The notes: generated from the sequence alone by a model not told the origin. A DNA stretch of 64,000 bases from Zobellia amurskyensis (GCF_009725985.1 NZ_RCNR01000013.1:1-64000), one strand, 5' to 3'. Counted from the first letter of the stretch, positions 25,567 through 35,743 are shown. Translations and numbers: made by a program.

Positions 25567-26648
25567 TGGAGAATTCAAAAGAAATGAGAACATGGTTGGA
25601 TGATATGGGTTTAGACCATCCACTAGTAATAGCAGGGCCATGTAGTGCTGAAACCGAGGAACAAGTGTTGCGTATTGCTCACGAGTTAAAAGATACCGAT
25701 GTAAATTACTACAGAGCAGGTATCTGGAAACCAAGAACACGTCCTGGTATGTTCGAAGGCGTTGGTGCCATAGGCTTGAATTGGTTAAAAAAGGTAAAGG
25801 AAGAGACAGGTCTAAAAACGGCTACAGAAGTTGCCAATAAAGCCCATGTTGATTTGGCTTTGGAGAATGATGTAGACCTTCTTTGGATAGGTGCACGTTC
25901 TACGGTAAGTCCGTTTATCATGCAAGAAATTGCCGATGCTTTAAAAGGAACGGATAAAATTGTTCTTGTAAAGAACCCTGTAAATCCGGATTTGGCTTTA
26001 TGGTTGGGTGGTATCGAAAGATTGCATACAGCTGGTATCAAGAATTTGGGAGCTATTCACAGAGGTTTCTCTACATATGAGAAAACAAAATACAGAAACA
26101 TTCCAGAATGGCAATTGGCTATTGAATTCCAAAACAAATTTCCAGATTTGCCATTGATCAACGATCCATCGCATATTACAGGGAAGCGCGATATGATTTT
26201 TGATGTTTCGCAAACTGCGCTAGATTTAAACTTTGATGGTTTAATGATCGAAACTCATTTTGATCCTGATAACGCTTGGAGTGATGCTGCTCAGCAGGTA
26301 ACACCAGCAAAATTGGTACAGATCATGAGAGATTTGCGTATCAGAAAAGAAACGGATAGCGAAGCGGAATACAATGCTAAATTGAGCAATCTAAGAGCGC
26401 AGATAGATATTCTTGACAATCAGTTGATAGATACTATGGGCAAGCGTATGAAAGTTTCCGATGGTATTGGTGAGCTTAAAAAGCAGAAGAACGTTGCGGT
26501 ATTACAGTCTAATCGTTGGAACCAGATTTTAGGAGCCATGATTTTAGAAGGTGAAACTCGTGGTTTGAGCGAAGAATTCGTACTTAAAATGTTCAAGGCT
26601 ATTCACCAAGAATCTATCAATCATCAAGAGAAGATTGTAAACGGATAG
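25566..26648 (+). CDS. DAHP synthase / chorismate mutase bifunctional enzyme
   Basis: A 360-residue fusion. Residues 1-260 are a DAHP synthase of the KDO8P-synthase-like class (GPCSAE at 24-29, YYRAGIWKPRTRPGMFEGVG, and DPSHITG), which starts the shikimate pathway. Residues about 265-355 are a type II chorismate mutase (LRAQIDILDNQLIDTMGKRM and on), which makes prephenate for the two enzymes encoded upstream. The fusion links the first and the branch-point reactions, and the mutase domain often acts as the feedback sensor. It is last in the operon, followed by a strong terminator. Confidence 0.94.
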   Translation: MENSKEMRTWLDDMGLDHPLVIAGPCSAETEEQVLRIAHELKDTDVNYYRAGIWKPRTRPGMFEGVGAIGLNWLKKVKEETGLKTATEVANKAHVDLALENDVDLLWIGARSTVSPFIMQEIADALKGTDKIVLVKNPVNPDLALWLGGIERLHTAGIKNLGAIHRGFSTYEKTKYRNIPEWQLAIEFQNKFPDLPLINDPSHITGKRDMIFDVSQTALDLNFDGLMIETHFDPDNAWSDAAQQVTPAKLVQIMRDLRIRKETDSEAEYNAKLSNLRAQIDILDNQLIDTMGKRMKVSDGIGELKKQKNVAVLQSNRWNQILGAMILEGETRGLSEEFVLKMFKAIHQESINHQEKIVNG

Positions 26649-26670
26649 TAATAACTATTGGTGTATATAT

Positions 26671-26707
26671 AAAAAAAAACGGCTTGTCGAAAGACAAGCC
26701 GTTTTTG
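26671..26707. terminator. Bidirectional terminator of the aromatic operon
   Basis: ACGGCTTGTC (26679-26688), loop GAAA, GACAAGCCGT (26693-26702): a perfect 10-bp stem. It has a long A-run before and a T-run after, so it serves both the aromatic operon and the convergent minus-strand gene. Confidence 0.92.
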
Positions 26708-26709
26708 TT

Positions 26710-27153
26710 TTAATCTCTTTTGAAAACGTAGCGCGTAATGAAAATTCCTTGGGAATCATTGTCGCCCGCATCAGCTTCTACACCGCTAGTGACAAAAATC
26801 AACTCCCATCCTTCTTTGAGCATATTCGTTAACTTAGATGAGATAACGGCATCGTTTGCTGCTATATTCTGAAAACGTATACCGGCAATATTGTAAAAGT
26901 TGAGTAGTTTGGTCTCTTCAAAATTCTTCACTCTTATAGTACCTCTTTTAGATTTGTTTCTTGAATTGTCATCCTCGGTCTGTTCAGATGTGTATTCTTC
27001 AAAATCCTTGTCTTCTTGTGCATCAATAATTCTTGATCTACCCAATCCGCTAGGTACAATAGATTCAACACTAGTAATTATTTTTATTTCCTGAGCGTTC
27101 ATGTCAAAGGTCATAGCTATCAGAACAAGGGCAATTGGTATTATTTTTTTCAT
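26710..27153 (-). CDS. Exported hypothetical protein
   Basis: A 147-residue protein with a signal peptide (MKKIIPIALVLIAMTFDMNAQ). A charged low-complexity stretch rich in Asp, Glu and Lys follows at about residues 45-70, then a small folded part (FQNIAANDAVISSKLTNMLKEGWELIFVTSGVE) ending in ITRYVFKRD. The GWELIFVTSG pattern recalls the small DUF4177-like domain. The function is unknown. Confidence 0.55.
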   Translation of the reverse strand: MKKIIPIALVLIAMTFDMNAQEIKIITSVESIVPSGLGRSRIIDAQEDKDFEEYTSEQTEDDNSRNKSKRGTIRVKNFEETKLLNFYNIAGIRFQNIAANDAVISSKLTNMLKEGWELIFVTSGVEADAGDNDSQGIFITRYVFKRD

Positions 27154-27331
27154 CGCTTAAATTTTTTAGGTTATGTTTAGTAAAGACAAATAAAAACCTT
27201 TAAAGGTTGCATTTGTGAGTGAAAAATAGAATGGAATTAGGGCATTCTTTTGTGGGAACAACCTTTAAGACAGCCTGTTTTACGCTGATAGTATCAAGTA
27301 AAGTTGTTTCTTTGTAATGAAATTAAAAATA

Positions 27332-28291
27332 ATGAAAGGAACTGTATATAAATCTACCGGAAGTTGGTACACCGTAAAAACGCCAGATGGCGAATTTTAC
27401 GAATGCCGTATAAAAGGTAAATTTAGAATTCAGGGCATAAAAAGCACTAATCCTATTGCGGTGGGGGATGAGGTAGCATTCAAAATTGAACAGTTGGGAG
27501 ATGATACTGTGGGTACCATTCATGGCATTGATGACCGTAAGAACTATATTATTAGGAAATCGGTTAACCTTTCTAAGCAAACGCATATTATTGCGGCCAA
27601 CCTAGATCAGGTTTTTCTTCTGGTGACTTTAAATAACCCAACTACCTACACTATTTTTATAGACCGTTTTTTAGCTACCGCCGAGGCATATGATATTCCT
27701 GCGGTTTTGCTTTTTAATAAAGTAGATAGTTACACTATTGAAGAATTGGCTGAGATTAAATACCTGGCAGAGTTGTACCGAAGAATAGGGTATACCTGTA
27801 TTGGTATTTCCGCTAAGTCAGGTAAAAATGTGGATAAGGTTAAGGAAATGATGATTGGTAAAACCAGTATGTTCGCCGGTCATTCTGGTGCGGGTAAGTC
27901 TACCTTGGTAAATGCACTAGAGCCTAAACTCAATTTAAAAACAACTGAAATTTCTGGACAACATTTGCAAGGGCAACATACCACTACATTTGCCGAAATG
28001 TTCGATTTGGACTTTGGTGCCCGTATCATAGATACTCCCGGTATAAAAGGTTTTGGCATCGTTGATATGGAGAAGGAAGAAATAGGAGATTATTTTCCTG
28101 AATTCTTCAAGCTTAAAGGAAATTGCAAATTCAATAATTGCTTACATCTAGATGAGCCAAAATGTGCGGTAAAGGAAGCGCTGGAAGATCACGATGAAGA
28201 AGTGGCATGGAGCCGTTACCGAAGTTACGTGCAAATGGTAACTGGCGAAGAAGAGAATTACAGGGTTGATATTCATGATGTTAAAAAATAA
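27332..28291 (+). CDS. rsgA: Ribosome small-subunit-dependent GTPase A
   Basis: A circularly permuted GTPase of 319 residues from ATG 27332 (ATG 27317 adds five residues, and the later start matches the usual MKGTVYKSTGSWY N-terminus better). The N-terminal OB domain is followed by NKVD, GHSGAGKST, DTPGIKGFG, and a C-terminal zinc site with the Cys/His of CKFNNCLHLDEPKC. It helps mature the 30S subunit and checks the decoding site. Confidence 0.95.
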   Translation: MKGTVYKSTGSWYTVKTPDGEFYECRIKGKFRIQGIKSTNPIAVGDEVAFKIEQLGDDTVGTIHGIDDRKNYIIRKSVNLSKQTHIIAANLDQVFLLVTLNNPTTYTIFIDRFLATAEAYDIPAVLLFNKVDSYTIEELAEIKYLAELYRRIGYTCIGISAKSGKNVDKVKEMMIGKTSMFAGHSGAGKSTLVNALEPKLNLKTTEISGQHLQGQHTTTFAEMFDLDFGARIIDTPGIKGFGIVDMEKEEIGDYFPEFFKLKGNCKFNNCLHLDEPKCAVKEALEDHDEEVAWSRYRSYVQMVTGEEENYRVDIHDVKK

Positions 28292-28329
28292 AATCTACTA
28301 AAGGAACATCCAATATTACATTAAGTGCA

Positions 28330-28782
28330 ATGCGAGCTATTATTCAGAGAGTTTCTAGAGCCAGTGTAACCGTAGACGGTAAAATAATCTCAGAAATACA
28401 GAAGGGGCTTTTAATTCTCTTGGGCATTGAAGATGCAGATGGTCAAGAAGATATTGAATGGTTATCTCGAAAAATTACAAACCTCAGGATTTTTAATGAT
28501 GCTAACGGTGTCATGAACGAGTCTCTCATAGATGTAAATGGTGATGCTATTGTTGTAAGTCAGTTTACCTTACATGCCGCTACAAAAAAAGGCAACAGAC
28601 CTTCTTATATTAAAGCTTCTAAGCCAGATGTGGCCATTCCGTTATATGAAAAATTTATTGCACAAATTGAACTCGATTTGGGTAAAAAGGTCGGCACGGG
28701 TATTTTTGGCGCCGATATGAAAGTAGATTTGCTAAATGATGGTCCAGTAACCATTGCTATAGATACGAAGAGCAAGGAATAG
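28330..28782 (+). CDS. dtd: D-aminoacyl-tRNA deacylase
   Basis: A 150-residue Dtd enzyme that frees D-amino acids and misloaded glycine from tRNA. It shows MRAIIQRVSRASVTVDG, the active-site VSQFTLHA motif, and the NDGPVTIAID motif near the end. Length is standard. It is 38 bases downstream of rsgA on the same strand. Confidence 0.96.
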   Translation: MRAIIQRVSRASVTVDGKIISEIQKGLLILLGIEDADGQEDIEWLSRKITNLRIFNDANGVMNESLIDVNGDAIVVSQFTLHAATKKGNRPSYIKASKPDVAIPLYEKFIAQIELDLGKKVGTGIFGADMKVDLLNDGPVTIAIDTKSKE

Positions 28783-28862
28783 GTTCTCTTTATCGATTTT
28801 TTTCTTGAATTTGTAAGAAAAATATGTGTTTTGTGCAGAATCTTCAAAGCCAAACACGAGCA

Positions 28863-30773
28863 ATGCGACTATTATTTTTATTCCCGTTACTTCTAGTAAG
28901 TTTCTTTTCTACCGCTCAAGAGCTAAATTATAATGCACTTTTATTAAAAAAAGAACTTACAGAAAATGCAAATGCTGTAGTCCGTTTGGATGAAGTTGAG
29001 ATTGAGGTTCTTTCGCAACAGAAGATGACGGTTAAAACTACACAGGCCGTTACGGTGTTGAATCGTCTTGGGGACCGGCGAGCCAGAACAGGTTTAGGGT
29101 ACGACAGCGATAAAAAAATTAAAAGTATCCAAATTCATGTCTATGACGCCATGGGCAATGAAATTGAGAAAATTAAAAAGAAGGATTTTAAAGATGTTAG
29201 TGCTGCGGATGGTTTTTCGCTATATAATGATTACCGGTACTTATATTATGACTATACGCCCATAAATTACCCGTATACACTAGTTTTTGAACATGAATAC
29301 GAAACACCGGATACGGGTACTATTCCATCATGGTTTTTCTTAAATGGTTTTTTGGTAAGTGTAGAAAAAAGTCGCTATAGCATAACCTATGCAAATGCAA
29401 ATTTGAAGCCTATTATCATCGAGAAAAACTTAGAAAATGTTGATTTTGATATAAAGGAAACAAGCAACTCAATTAGCTATACCGCAAATAGTATTAAAGC
29501 TATGAAACGGGAAAGCATGAGTCCCTCTTTTGATAAAATCTGTCCCAAGTTAATGACCCGGATAAAGAATTTTCATTACAAAGGTTTTGATGCCACTGTA
29601 GATAATTGGAAAGACCTCGGGACTTGGGTGGATGAAAAACTACTATCCGGTAGAGATAAGTTAAGTCAGGAAACTATTGCCAAAGCCAAGTCATTGGTAG
29701 TTGGTGTAGAAGATGACCTGGAAAAAGCGAAAATCATCTATAAGTACGTTCAGGATAATACCAGGTACATTAGTGTGCAAATAGGAATTGGCGGTCTGCA
29801 GCCTATTGCGGCTGTTGAGGTGGACCGCGTAAAGTATGGAGATTGTAAGGGGCTTTCCAACTACGCCAAAGCACTATTAAAAGAAGTAGGTGTTACATCT
29901 TATTATGCAGTTGTGGAAGCTGGAGGCGATAAGGTAGATTTTGAGGATGACTTTGCTGATTTAGCACAAGGTAATCATGTTATTCTGGCCATACCGTATA
30001 ACGATAAGTACTATTGGGTAGACTGCACATCCCAGATTCTTCCATTTGGTTATGTGGGCAGCTTTACGGATGATAGAAAAGTAATGATCGTAAAACCTGA
30101 AGGTGGCGAAATTGTAACGACAACGGCCTACCTTAACGAGAATAATTATCAATCTATTTCATCATCATATGAGCTAAAACCTGATGGCAGCATTACTGGG
30201 GAAACGAAGCTTATGACTAAGGGAAGTAGATATAATAGTCATTTTAGATTAGAGGAAGAAACCGAAGAAGAAATTGTACGGGAAATTAAAAATAGATGGA
30301 GTTCCATAAACAACCTTACTGTTGCCAACTACAATTTTCAAAATAATAAAAGTGAGGTAGTCTTTAATGAAAATATCTCTCTAAGTGCAACGAACTATGC
30401 GTCTTTAAGTGGGGATAGGATTTTGTTTACGGCCAATGCGTTTAATAACCGAAATGTTGTCCCGGACCGTTACCGTAATAGAAAGCTGCCATTTGAAATT
30501 CAACGTGGGTATCTAGATGAGGATGATTCTGTAATTACGCTTCCTGAAGGATACGTGGTAGAGGCGCTGCCTAGCGCTAAGAAAATAGAAAATGAATTTG
30601 GCGTCTATACGGTGAATTTTGAGCACGATGCAGCCCATAATACGGTGAACTACAAACGAAGCTTTTTTCTAAAAAAAGGATTGTATCCAAAGGAAAAATA
30701 TAATGCGTATCGCGACTTTAGAAAAGAAGTTGCCAGTACGGACAACGCACAAATTGTACTCCTTAAAAAATAA
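28863..30773 (+). CDS. DUF3857 and transglutaminase-like exported protein (copy 1)
   Basis: A 636-residue exported protein from ATG 28863, which places the signal peptide MRLLFLFPLLLVSFFSTAQ at the N-terminus. Residues about 40-200 are a DUF3857 beta domain. They are followed by a transglutaminase-like domain with its Cys in VKYGDCKGLSNYAKALL, a His in QGNHVILAIP and an Asp in YWVDCTSQ, so a catalytic triad may be intact. A beta-rich C-terminal domain follows. The function is unknown, and the periplasm or outer-membrane face is expected. A paralogue follows with 31 bases between. Confidence 0.82.
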   Translation: MRLLFLFPLLLVSFFSTAQELNYNALLLKKELTENANAVVRLDEVEIEVLSQQKMTVKTTQAVTVLNRLGDRRARTGLGYDSDKKIKSIQIHVYDAMGNEIEKIKKKDFKDVSAADGFSLYNDYRYLYYDYTPINYPYTLVFEHEYETPDTGTIPSWFFLNGFLVSVEKSRYSITYANANLKPIIIEKNLENVDFDIKETSNSISYTANSIKAMKRESMSPSFDKICPKLMTRIKNFHYKGFDATVDNWKDLGTWVDEKLLSGRDKLSQETIAKAKSLVVGVEDDLEKAKIIYKYVQDNTRYISVQIGIGGLQPIAAVEVDRVKYGDCKGLSNYAKALLKEVGVTSYYAVVEAGGDKVDFEDDFADLAQGNHVILAIPYNDKYYWVDCTSQILPFGYVGSFTDDRKVMIVKPEGGEIVTTTAYLNENNYQSISSSYELKPDGSITGETKLMTKGSRYNSHFRLEEETEEEIVREIKNRWSSINNLTVANYNFQNNKSEVVFNENISLSATNYASLSGDRILFTANAFNNRNVVPDRYRNRKLPFEIQRGYLDEDDSVITLPEGYVVEALPSAKKIENEFGVYTVNFEHDAAHNTVNYKRSFFLKKGLYPKEKYNAYRDFRKEVASTDNAQIVLLKK

Positions 30774-30804
30774 ACCAACCACCTTTCACACAAAAACCGA
30801 TTAT

Positions 30805-32865
30805 ATGATACAGACTAGAACAACCCTTTTGCTATTTCTTTTAACCATGGCGTTTTCAGCAAATGCGCAGAATTTCAAATTCGGAAAAGTTTCCGATGCA
30901 GAGTTAAGTGAAACCTTTAATCCCAATGATTCCTCAGCAGCGGCTACGGTTTTGTACAGAAGTAAGAGTGTTAGGTTTAATTATGCTCAGGGAGCTGGTT
31001 TTACCATTATTACCGATGTTTTTGAACGTATTAAAATATACAATAAAGCTGGGTTCGATTACGCAACCATCTCGCAAATACTGTATAGGAACGATAGTGA
31101 TGCGGAGTCCATTTCAGGGTTAAAAGCATATACTTACAGTTTGGTAAATGGTAAAGTTGAAAAGAGTAAAATGGAGAAATCCGCGGTGTTTACTACTGAG
31201 TTAAGCAAGTATAGAAACGAAGAGAAATTTACCCTTCCGAATATTAAGGAAGGTTCTGTTATCGAGTATGAATATAAAATTATATCTCCTTTTTATTATT
31301 CTATTGATGAAATAGTACTGCAATATGATATCCCTATAAAAAAACAAGAAATAACCATTGCTACTCCGGAGTATTTCAATTTTAAGACAAGTATGAAAGG
31401 GTATTTGGCCGTTACACCCAAGTACGGGGCAAAATCAGGAAATATAAATTTAACAAATAAAAATAGAACTACTGGTGGTGGGTTTGATGTGACATCTACA
31501 AAATATTCAAATCAAAATATTGATTTCAAGATTAATACTACAGACTATAGTATGACCAATGTGCCGGCCTTAAAAGAAGAACCATTCGTAAACGATATGA
31601 ATAATTATAGAAGTTCTGTTGACTATGAACTTCAGTATATAAAATTTCCGCAACAGTTGCAGGAAAATTATGCCACTACTTGGGAGGCTGTAATTAAAAA
31701 AATATATGAGAGCGAGGGCTTTGGTCTACAGTTAAAATCTACTCGATATTTTAAGGAAGACCTTGAAGCTATAAAGAGTAAAACTTCATCTCCGCTTGAA
31801 TTAATAGGAGGCATATTTTTTCACGTGCAAAATCACATGAACTGGAACAACATATATGGCTATTATGTAGATAAGGGTGTAAGAACAGCTTACAAAGAGC
31901 GAACCGGTAATATTGCCGATATTAATCTAATATTAACAGCCATGCTTCAAGAGGCGGGTCTGGATGCTAGTCCGGTGTTAGTAAGTACCAGAAGTCATGG
32001 TGTGCCAATGTTTCCTACTAGGGAAGGTTTTAATTATGTCATTGCGTCTGTGGAAATTGACGGAGAAATGGTGCTATTGGACGCTACTAATAAGTATGCA
32101 AGACCAAATCTTCTGCCAACAAGAACATTAAACTGGTTTGGGAAGAAAATAGAAAAAGATGGGTCTTCGGTTTCCGTAAACCTTTTTCCTAGCCAACTTT
32201 CTGAAGACAAAATACAAATGAGTGTTAAGCTTAATGAAAATGGAAGTTTAAATGGTAAATTAAGGCATACCAACCGTTATTACAATGCTTATTTGTTCAG
32301 AAATAAATATGCTAATAGTAATGAAGAAGACTATTTGGAAAAATTGGAAAACCGTAACAACGGTATGGAAATTTCAAACTACGAAATCAAGAATAAAAAA
32401 GATATAAGTAAACCCGTACAAGAGAGCTATGAGTTTATCTTGGAGAGACAGGCAGATGTTATTGGTGACAAGATTTATTTTTCACCGTTATTTCATCTGG
32501 TAGAGACTGAAAATCCTTTTAAATTGGAAGAGAGGAGATACCCAGTAGATTTTACATTTCCTCAAAGAGATAAATATTTAGTGACCATTACTATTCCGGA
32601 TGACTATGAAGTAATCTCCAAACCTGAGGACATGACCATTGGTCTGATCGATGGTATAGGAACCTTTCAATACAAAATAATGGGTAGCGGGCAGCAGTTA
32701 CAACTTATGGTAGACCTTAAATTAAACCAGCCTATAATAGCGGCTGAACACTATTCCTATTTAAAAGAATTCTTTAAAAATTTAGTTGAAAAACAAACAG
32801 AAAAAGTAGTTTTAGCAAAAATTACTTCCAATGGAACTACAGAAAGCACAGGAAAAGGTAGATAA
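30805..32865 (+). CDS. DUF3857 and transglutaminase-like exported protein (copy 2)
   Basis: A 686-residue paralogue of the preceding gene, from ATG 30805 with the signal peptide MIQTRTTLLLFLLTMAFSANAQ. It has the same order of domains: DUF3857 (about residues 45-230) and a transglutaminase-like core. In the core the Cys position is not found (GNIADINLILTAMLQEAGL replaces GDCKGLSNYAKALL), so this copy is likely non-catalytic. Its C-terminus overlaps the next gene by 35 bases. Confidence 0.8.
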   Translation: MIQTRTTLLLFLLTMAFSANAQNFKFGKVSDAELSETFNPNDSSAAATVLYRSKSVRFNYAQGAGFTIITDVFERIKIYNKAGFDYATISQILYRNDSDAESISGLKAYTYSLVNGKVEKSKMEKSAVFTTELSKYRNEEKFTLPNIKEGSVIEYEYKIISPFYYSIDEIVLQYDIPIKKQEITIATPEYFNFKTSMKGYLAVTPKYGAKSGNINLTNKNRTTGGGFDVTSTKYSNQNIDFKINTTDYSMTNVPALKEEPFVNDMNNYRSSVDYELQYIKFPQQLQENYATTWEAVIKKIYESEGFGLQLKSTRYFKEDLEAIKSKTSSPLELIGGIFFHVQNHMNWNNIYGYYVDKGVRTAYKERTGNIADINLILTAMLQEAGLDASPVLVSTRSHGVPMFPTREGFNYVIASVEIDGEMVLLDATNKYARPNLLPTRTLNWFGKKIEKDGSSVSVNLFPSQLSEDKIQMSVKLNENGSLNGKLRHTNRYYNAYLFRNKYANSNEEDYLEKLENRNNGMEISNYEIKNKKDISKPVQESYEFILERQADVIGDKIYFSPLFHLVETENPFKLEERRYPVDFTFPQRDKYLVTITIPDDYEVISKPEDMTIGLIDGIGTFQYKIMGSGQQLQLMVDLKLNQPIIAAEHYSYLKEFFKNLVEKQTEKVVLAKITSNGTTESTGKGR

Positions 32866-33157
32866 CTGGATCAAGGAGCACGGCGTGCGCTATTTTAACG
32901 AGCTGACCAATATGGCGCAACTTACCGAAGAAGTTGGTGAGGTGGCTCGTATAATAGCCCGTAGGTACGGAGAACAGAGCGAAAAAGAATCGGATAAGAA
33001 CAAGGACCTTGGTGAGGAATTAGCAGATGTTCTCTTCGTGACCCTTTGTTTGGCCAACCAAACCGGTGTTGATCTTCAGGACGCTTTTGACAAAAAACTC
33101 GATTTGAAAACAAAACGAGATCATGACCGTCATCACAATAACGAAAAGCTCAAATAG
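32831..33157 (+). CDS. MazG-like nucleotide pyrophosphohydrolase
   Basis: A 108-residue all-helical protein of the MazG/dUTPase-like group. The metal-binding ligands are EEVGE (about residues 33-37) and the later EELADVLF, matching EExxE...ExxD. Members hydrolyse abnormal or surplus NTPs. The gene begins 35 bases inside the end of the second DUF3857 gene, so translation may be coupled. Confidence 0.85.
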   Translation: MELQKAQEKVDNWIKEHGVRYFNELTNMAQLTEEVGEVARIIARRYGEQSEKESDKNKDLGEELADVLFVTLCLANQTGVDLQDAFDKKLDLKTKRDHDRHHNNEKLK

Positions 33158-33160
33158 TGC

Positions 33161-33168
33161 TATATTTG
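33161..33168 (+). promoter_or_regulatory. -7 element of the aroA promoter
   Basis: TATATTTG is a perfect match to the consensus. It lies 3 bases after the MazG-like gene, and no clear TTG is found at the -33 spacing. The transcript would carry a leader of about 85 bases before the TTG start of aroA at 33261. Two short hairpins can form in it: TACCCT/AGGGTA (33182-33202) and AGATAGA/TCTATCT (33206-33231). Confidence 0.45.
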
Positions 33169-33260
33169 GCAACTTGAATTTTACCCTGTAAATACTAGGG
33201 TAGATAGATAGATTTGGAAGCAAGTCTATCTTGTTTAAGAATCTATTAAAGAGAACAGCT

Positions 33261-34490
33261 TTGAAACTACACCTATCCACTCCGTCAAACAAATTATTGC
33301 AGAATAACATACAGATTACCGGCTCAAAAAGTGAGTCTAACCGATCTCTGTTATTGCAAGCGCTATACCCTAATATTAATATTGAAAACCTTTCTAATTC
33401 GGATGACGCCGAGGTTATGCAAAAAGGGCTCAAAATAGATAATGGAGTAGTAGATATTCATCACGCTGGTACTGCTATGCGCTTTCTTACAGGTTTTTTT
33501 GCTTCTCAGGAAGGCAAGGAAGTGACTCTTACGGGATCGCAACGTATGACCGAAAGACCTGTTAAGGTTCTTGTAGAAGCTTTACAAAATTTAGGAGCGG
33601 AAATTTCGTATGAAAAAAATGAAGGCTATCCGCCAATTCATATTAAGGGGAAAAATATAGAGGAAAACAAAGTGAGTCTTCCGGCAAATATCAGCAGTCA
33701 ATATATATCTTCTTTGTTGTTAATTGCTCCAAGCCTTAAGAATGGATTGGAATTGGAATTAGTGGGGAAAATTACCTCCGTTCCTTATATAAAAATGACA
33801 TTGGCCCTTTTAGCGCAAATAGGGGTAGAAAATACTTTTGAAGGTAATACGATTAAGGTTTCGCCAAAACCAAATGTTGAGAGTACTAATTTGGTCGTAG
33901 AGTCTGATTGGAGTTCTGCTTCCTACTACTACAGTATAGCGGCATTGAGTGAAGTAGGTAGTGAAATTACCTTGTCTGCTTATAAAAGTAACAGCCTACA
34001 GGGAGATAGTGTTCTTCAAGAATTATACACGGAATTTGGTGTGGAAACTCAATTTGAAGGCAATACTGTAGTTCTCAAAAAGGTTGAGAACCCCAAAGAA
34101 CAAAAAGTGCAATTTGATTTGAGTAATGCTCCAGATATTGCTCAAACCATTGCTGTAACTTGTTTTGGTTTAGGCATGGAGTGTCACTTAACAGGCTTGC
34201 ACACACTTAAAATTAAAGAAACCGACCGTTTGGAAGCATTACACACAGAGCTTTCAAAGTTGGGGGCGAACATTACGGTTACCGATAAAGAATTGACATT
34301 AAGTTTATCGGAAGCAATGAATGCAGAGGTTGCTATTGACACCTATAATGATCATAGAATGGCCATGGCATTTGCTCCTTTAGCTATGAAAATACCATTG
34401 TATGTGAATGATGCCGAGGTAGTTTCAAAATCCTACCCTGATTTTTGGAAAGATTTGGAAAAATTAGATTTTCAGGTAAAAACCGTGTAA
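33261..34490 (+). CDS. aroA: 3-phosphoshikimate 1-carboxyvinyltransferase (EPSP synthase)
   Basis: A 409-residue EPSP synthase, the sixth shikimate step. The frame has no early ATG. TTG 33261 gives MKLHLSTPSNKLLQNNIQIT, which fits the family start; a TTG at 33231 would add 10 residues. Active-site motifs are GSKSESNRSLL, HAGTAMRFLTGF, and LKIKETDRLEAL with YNDHRMAMA. It feeds chorismate to the aromatic operon but lies 7 kb away from it. Confidence 0.93.
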   Translation: MKLHLSTPSNKLLQNNIQITGSKSESNRSLLLQALYPNINIENLSNSDDAEVMQKGLKIDNGVVDIHHAGTAMRFLTGFFASQEGKEVTLTGSQRMTERPVKVLVEALQNLGAEISYEKNEGYPPIHIKGKNIEENKVSLPANISSQYISSLLLIAPSLKNGLELELVGKITSVPYIKMTLALLAQIGVENTFEGNTIKVSPKPNVESTNLVVESDWSSASYYYSIAALSEVGSEITLSAYKSNSLQGDSVLQELYTEFGVETQFEGNTVVLKKVENPKEQKVQFDLSNAPDIAQTIAVTCFGLGMECHLTGLHTLKIKETDRLEALHTELSKLGANITVTDKELTLSLSEAMNAEVAIDTYNDHRMAMAFAPLAMKIPLYVNDAEVVSKSYPDFWKDLEKLDFQVKTV

Positions 34491-34598
34491 TTCATTTGTA
34501 GTCAGTTGTTTGTAATTTTGTTTTAAGCGGCAAAATGTATGTTCGGTGGTTAATTGATTTCTGTATTTAGGTAAGAATCAAGATAATCCTTGTTTTAC

Positions 34599-34630
34599 TT
34601 GACAACCCCTATCTGGACATCGTATATTTG
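34599..34630 (+). promoter_or_regulatory. Promoter of queA
   Basis: TTG at 34599-34601 and TATATTTG at 34623-34630, with 21 bases between, match the Bacteroidota consensus at both elements. The leader before ATG 34662 would be about 25 bases. Confidence 0.75.
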
Positions 34631-34661
34631 CAACCGCAAAACTTTTAACAAAATTTCATAG

Positions 34662-35711
34662 ATGAAACTATCGCACTTCCATTTTGAATTACCTGATAAT
34701 TTATTGGCCGAGTATCCTGCAGAGAATAGGGATGAGTCTAAATTGATGGTTATTCACCGTGAAACCGGAAAAATAGAACATAAAATGTTCAAAGACCTTA
34801 TCAATTATTTTGATGAAGGCGATGTAATGGTTTTGAACAATACCAAAGTTTTTCCTGCCCGTCTATACGGAAACAAGGAAAAAACTGGAGCAAGAATTGA
34901 AGTGTTTTTATTGCGTGAATTGAACGAAGAACAACGCCTTTGGGATGTTCTTGTTGATCCAGCCCGTAAAATACGTATCGGTAACAAATTGTATTTTGGT
35001 GATGATGAGACTTTAGTAGCTGAGGTAATTGATAATACTACTTCTAGAGGTAGAACTTTGCGTTTTCTTTACGATGGTTCATATATTGATTTTAGAAGAA
35101 AACTTCGTGATTTAGGTCAGACTCCATTACCCAAATATATAAAAAGAGACGTAGAGCCGGAAGATGAAGAGCGCTACCAAACTATATACGCAAAGCACGA
35201 AGGTGCTGTTGCAGCTCCAACTGCTGGACTTCACTTCTCAAAACACTTGTTAAAGCGTCTTGAGATTAAAGGTGTTGATTTTGCAGAAGTAACACTTCAT
35301 GTTGGTTTGGGTACATTCAACCCTGTTGAGGTAGAAGATTTGTCCAAACATAAAATGGATAGTGAAGAGCTTGTTATAGACGAGAAAGCTACGGAAATAG
35401 TGAATAACGCCAAACTTAAGAAAAAACGTATTTGTGCAGTGGGTACTACGGTAATGCGTGGTCTGGAAAGCGCCGTTTCTTCTCAGCATACGTTGAATAC
35501 GTTTGACGGTTGGACAAATAAGTTTGTCTTTCCTCCGTATGAATTCAGTATCGCTAACTGTATGGTGACTAACTTTCACTTGCCAAAATCAACTTTATTG
35601 ATGATGGTATCTGCTTTTATTGGTCATGATTTAATGAAAAAAGCATACAAGGAAGCCATTTTAGAACAATATAAGTTCTATTCTTATGGTGACGCTATGT
35701 TAATAATATAG
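34662..35711 (+). CDS. queA: tRNA preQ1(34) S-adenosylmethionine ribosyltransferase-isomerase
   Basis: A 349-residue QueA that transfers the ribose of SAM to preQ1 in tRNA to make epoxyqueuosine. Characteristic are the [12 protein letters not shown] segment at about residues 59-70, [25 protein letters not shown] and [16 protein letters not shown]. The gene has its own promoter and terminator. Confidence 0.96.
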   Translation: MKLSHFHFELPDNLLAEYPAENRDESKLMVIHRETGKIEHKMFKDLINYFDEGDVMVLNNTKVFPARLYGNKEKTGARIEVFLLRELNEEQRLWDVLVDPARKIRIGNKLYFGDDETLVAEVIDNTTSRGRTLRFLYDGSYIDFRRKLRDLGQTPLPKYIKRDVEPEDEERYQTIYAKHEGAVAAPTAGLHFSKHLLKRLEIKGVDFAEVTLHVGLGTFNPVEVEDLSKHKMDSEELVIDEKATEIVNNAKLKKKRICAVGTTVMRGLESAVSSQHTLNTFDGWTNKFVFPPYEFSIANCMVTNFHLPKSTLLMMVSAFIGHDLMKKAYKEAILEQYKFYSYGDAMLII

Positions 35712-35743
35712 TTTTTGCCATGCTGGCAAGAGCATAAATTTTT

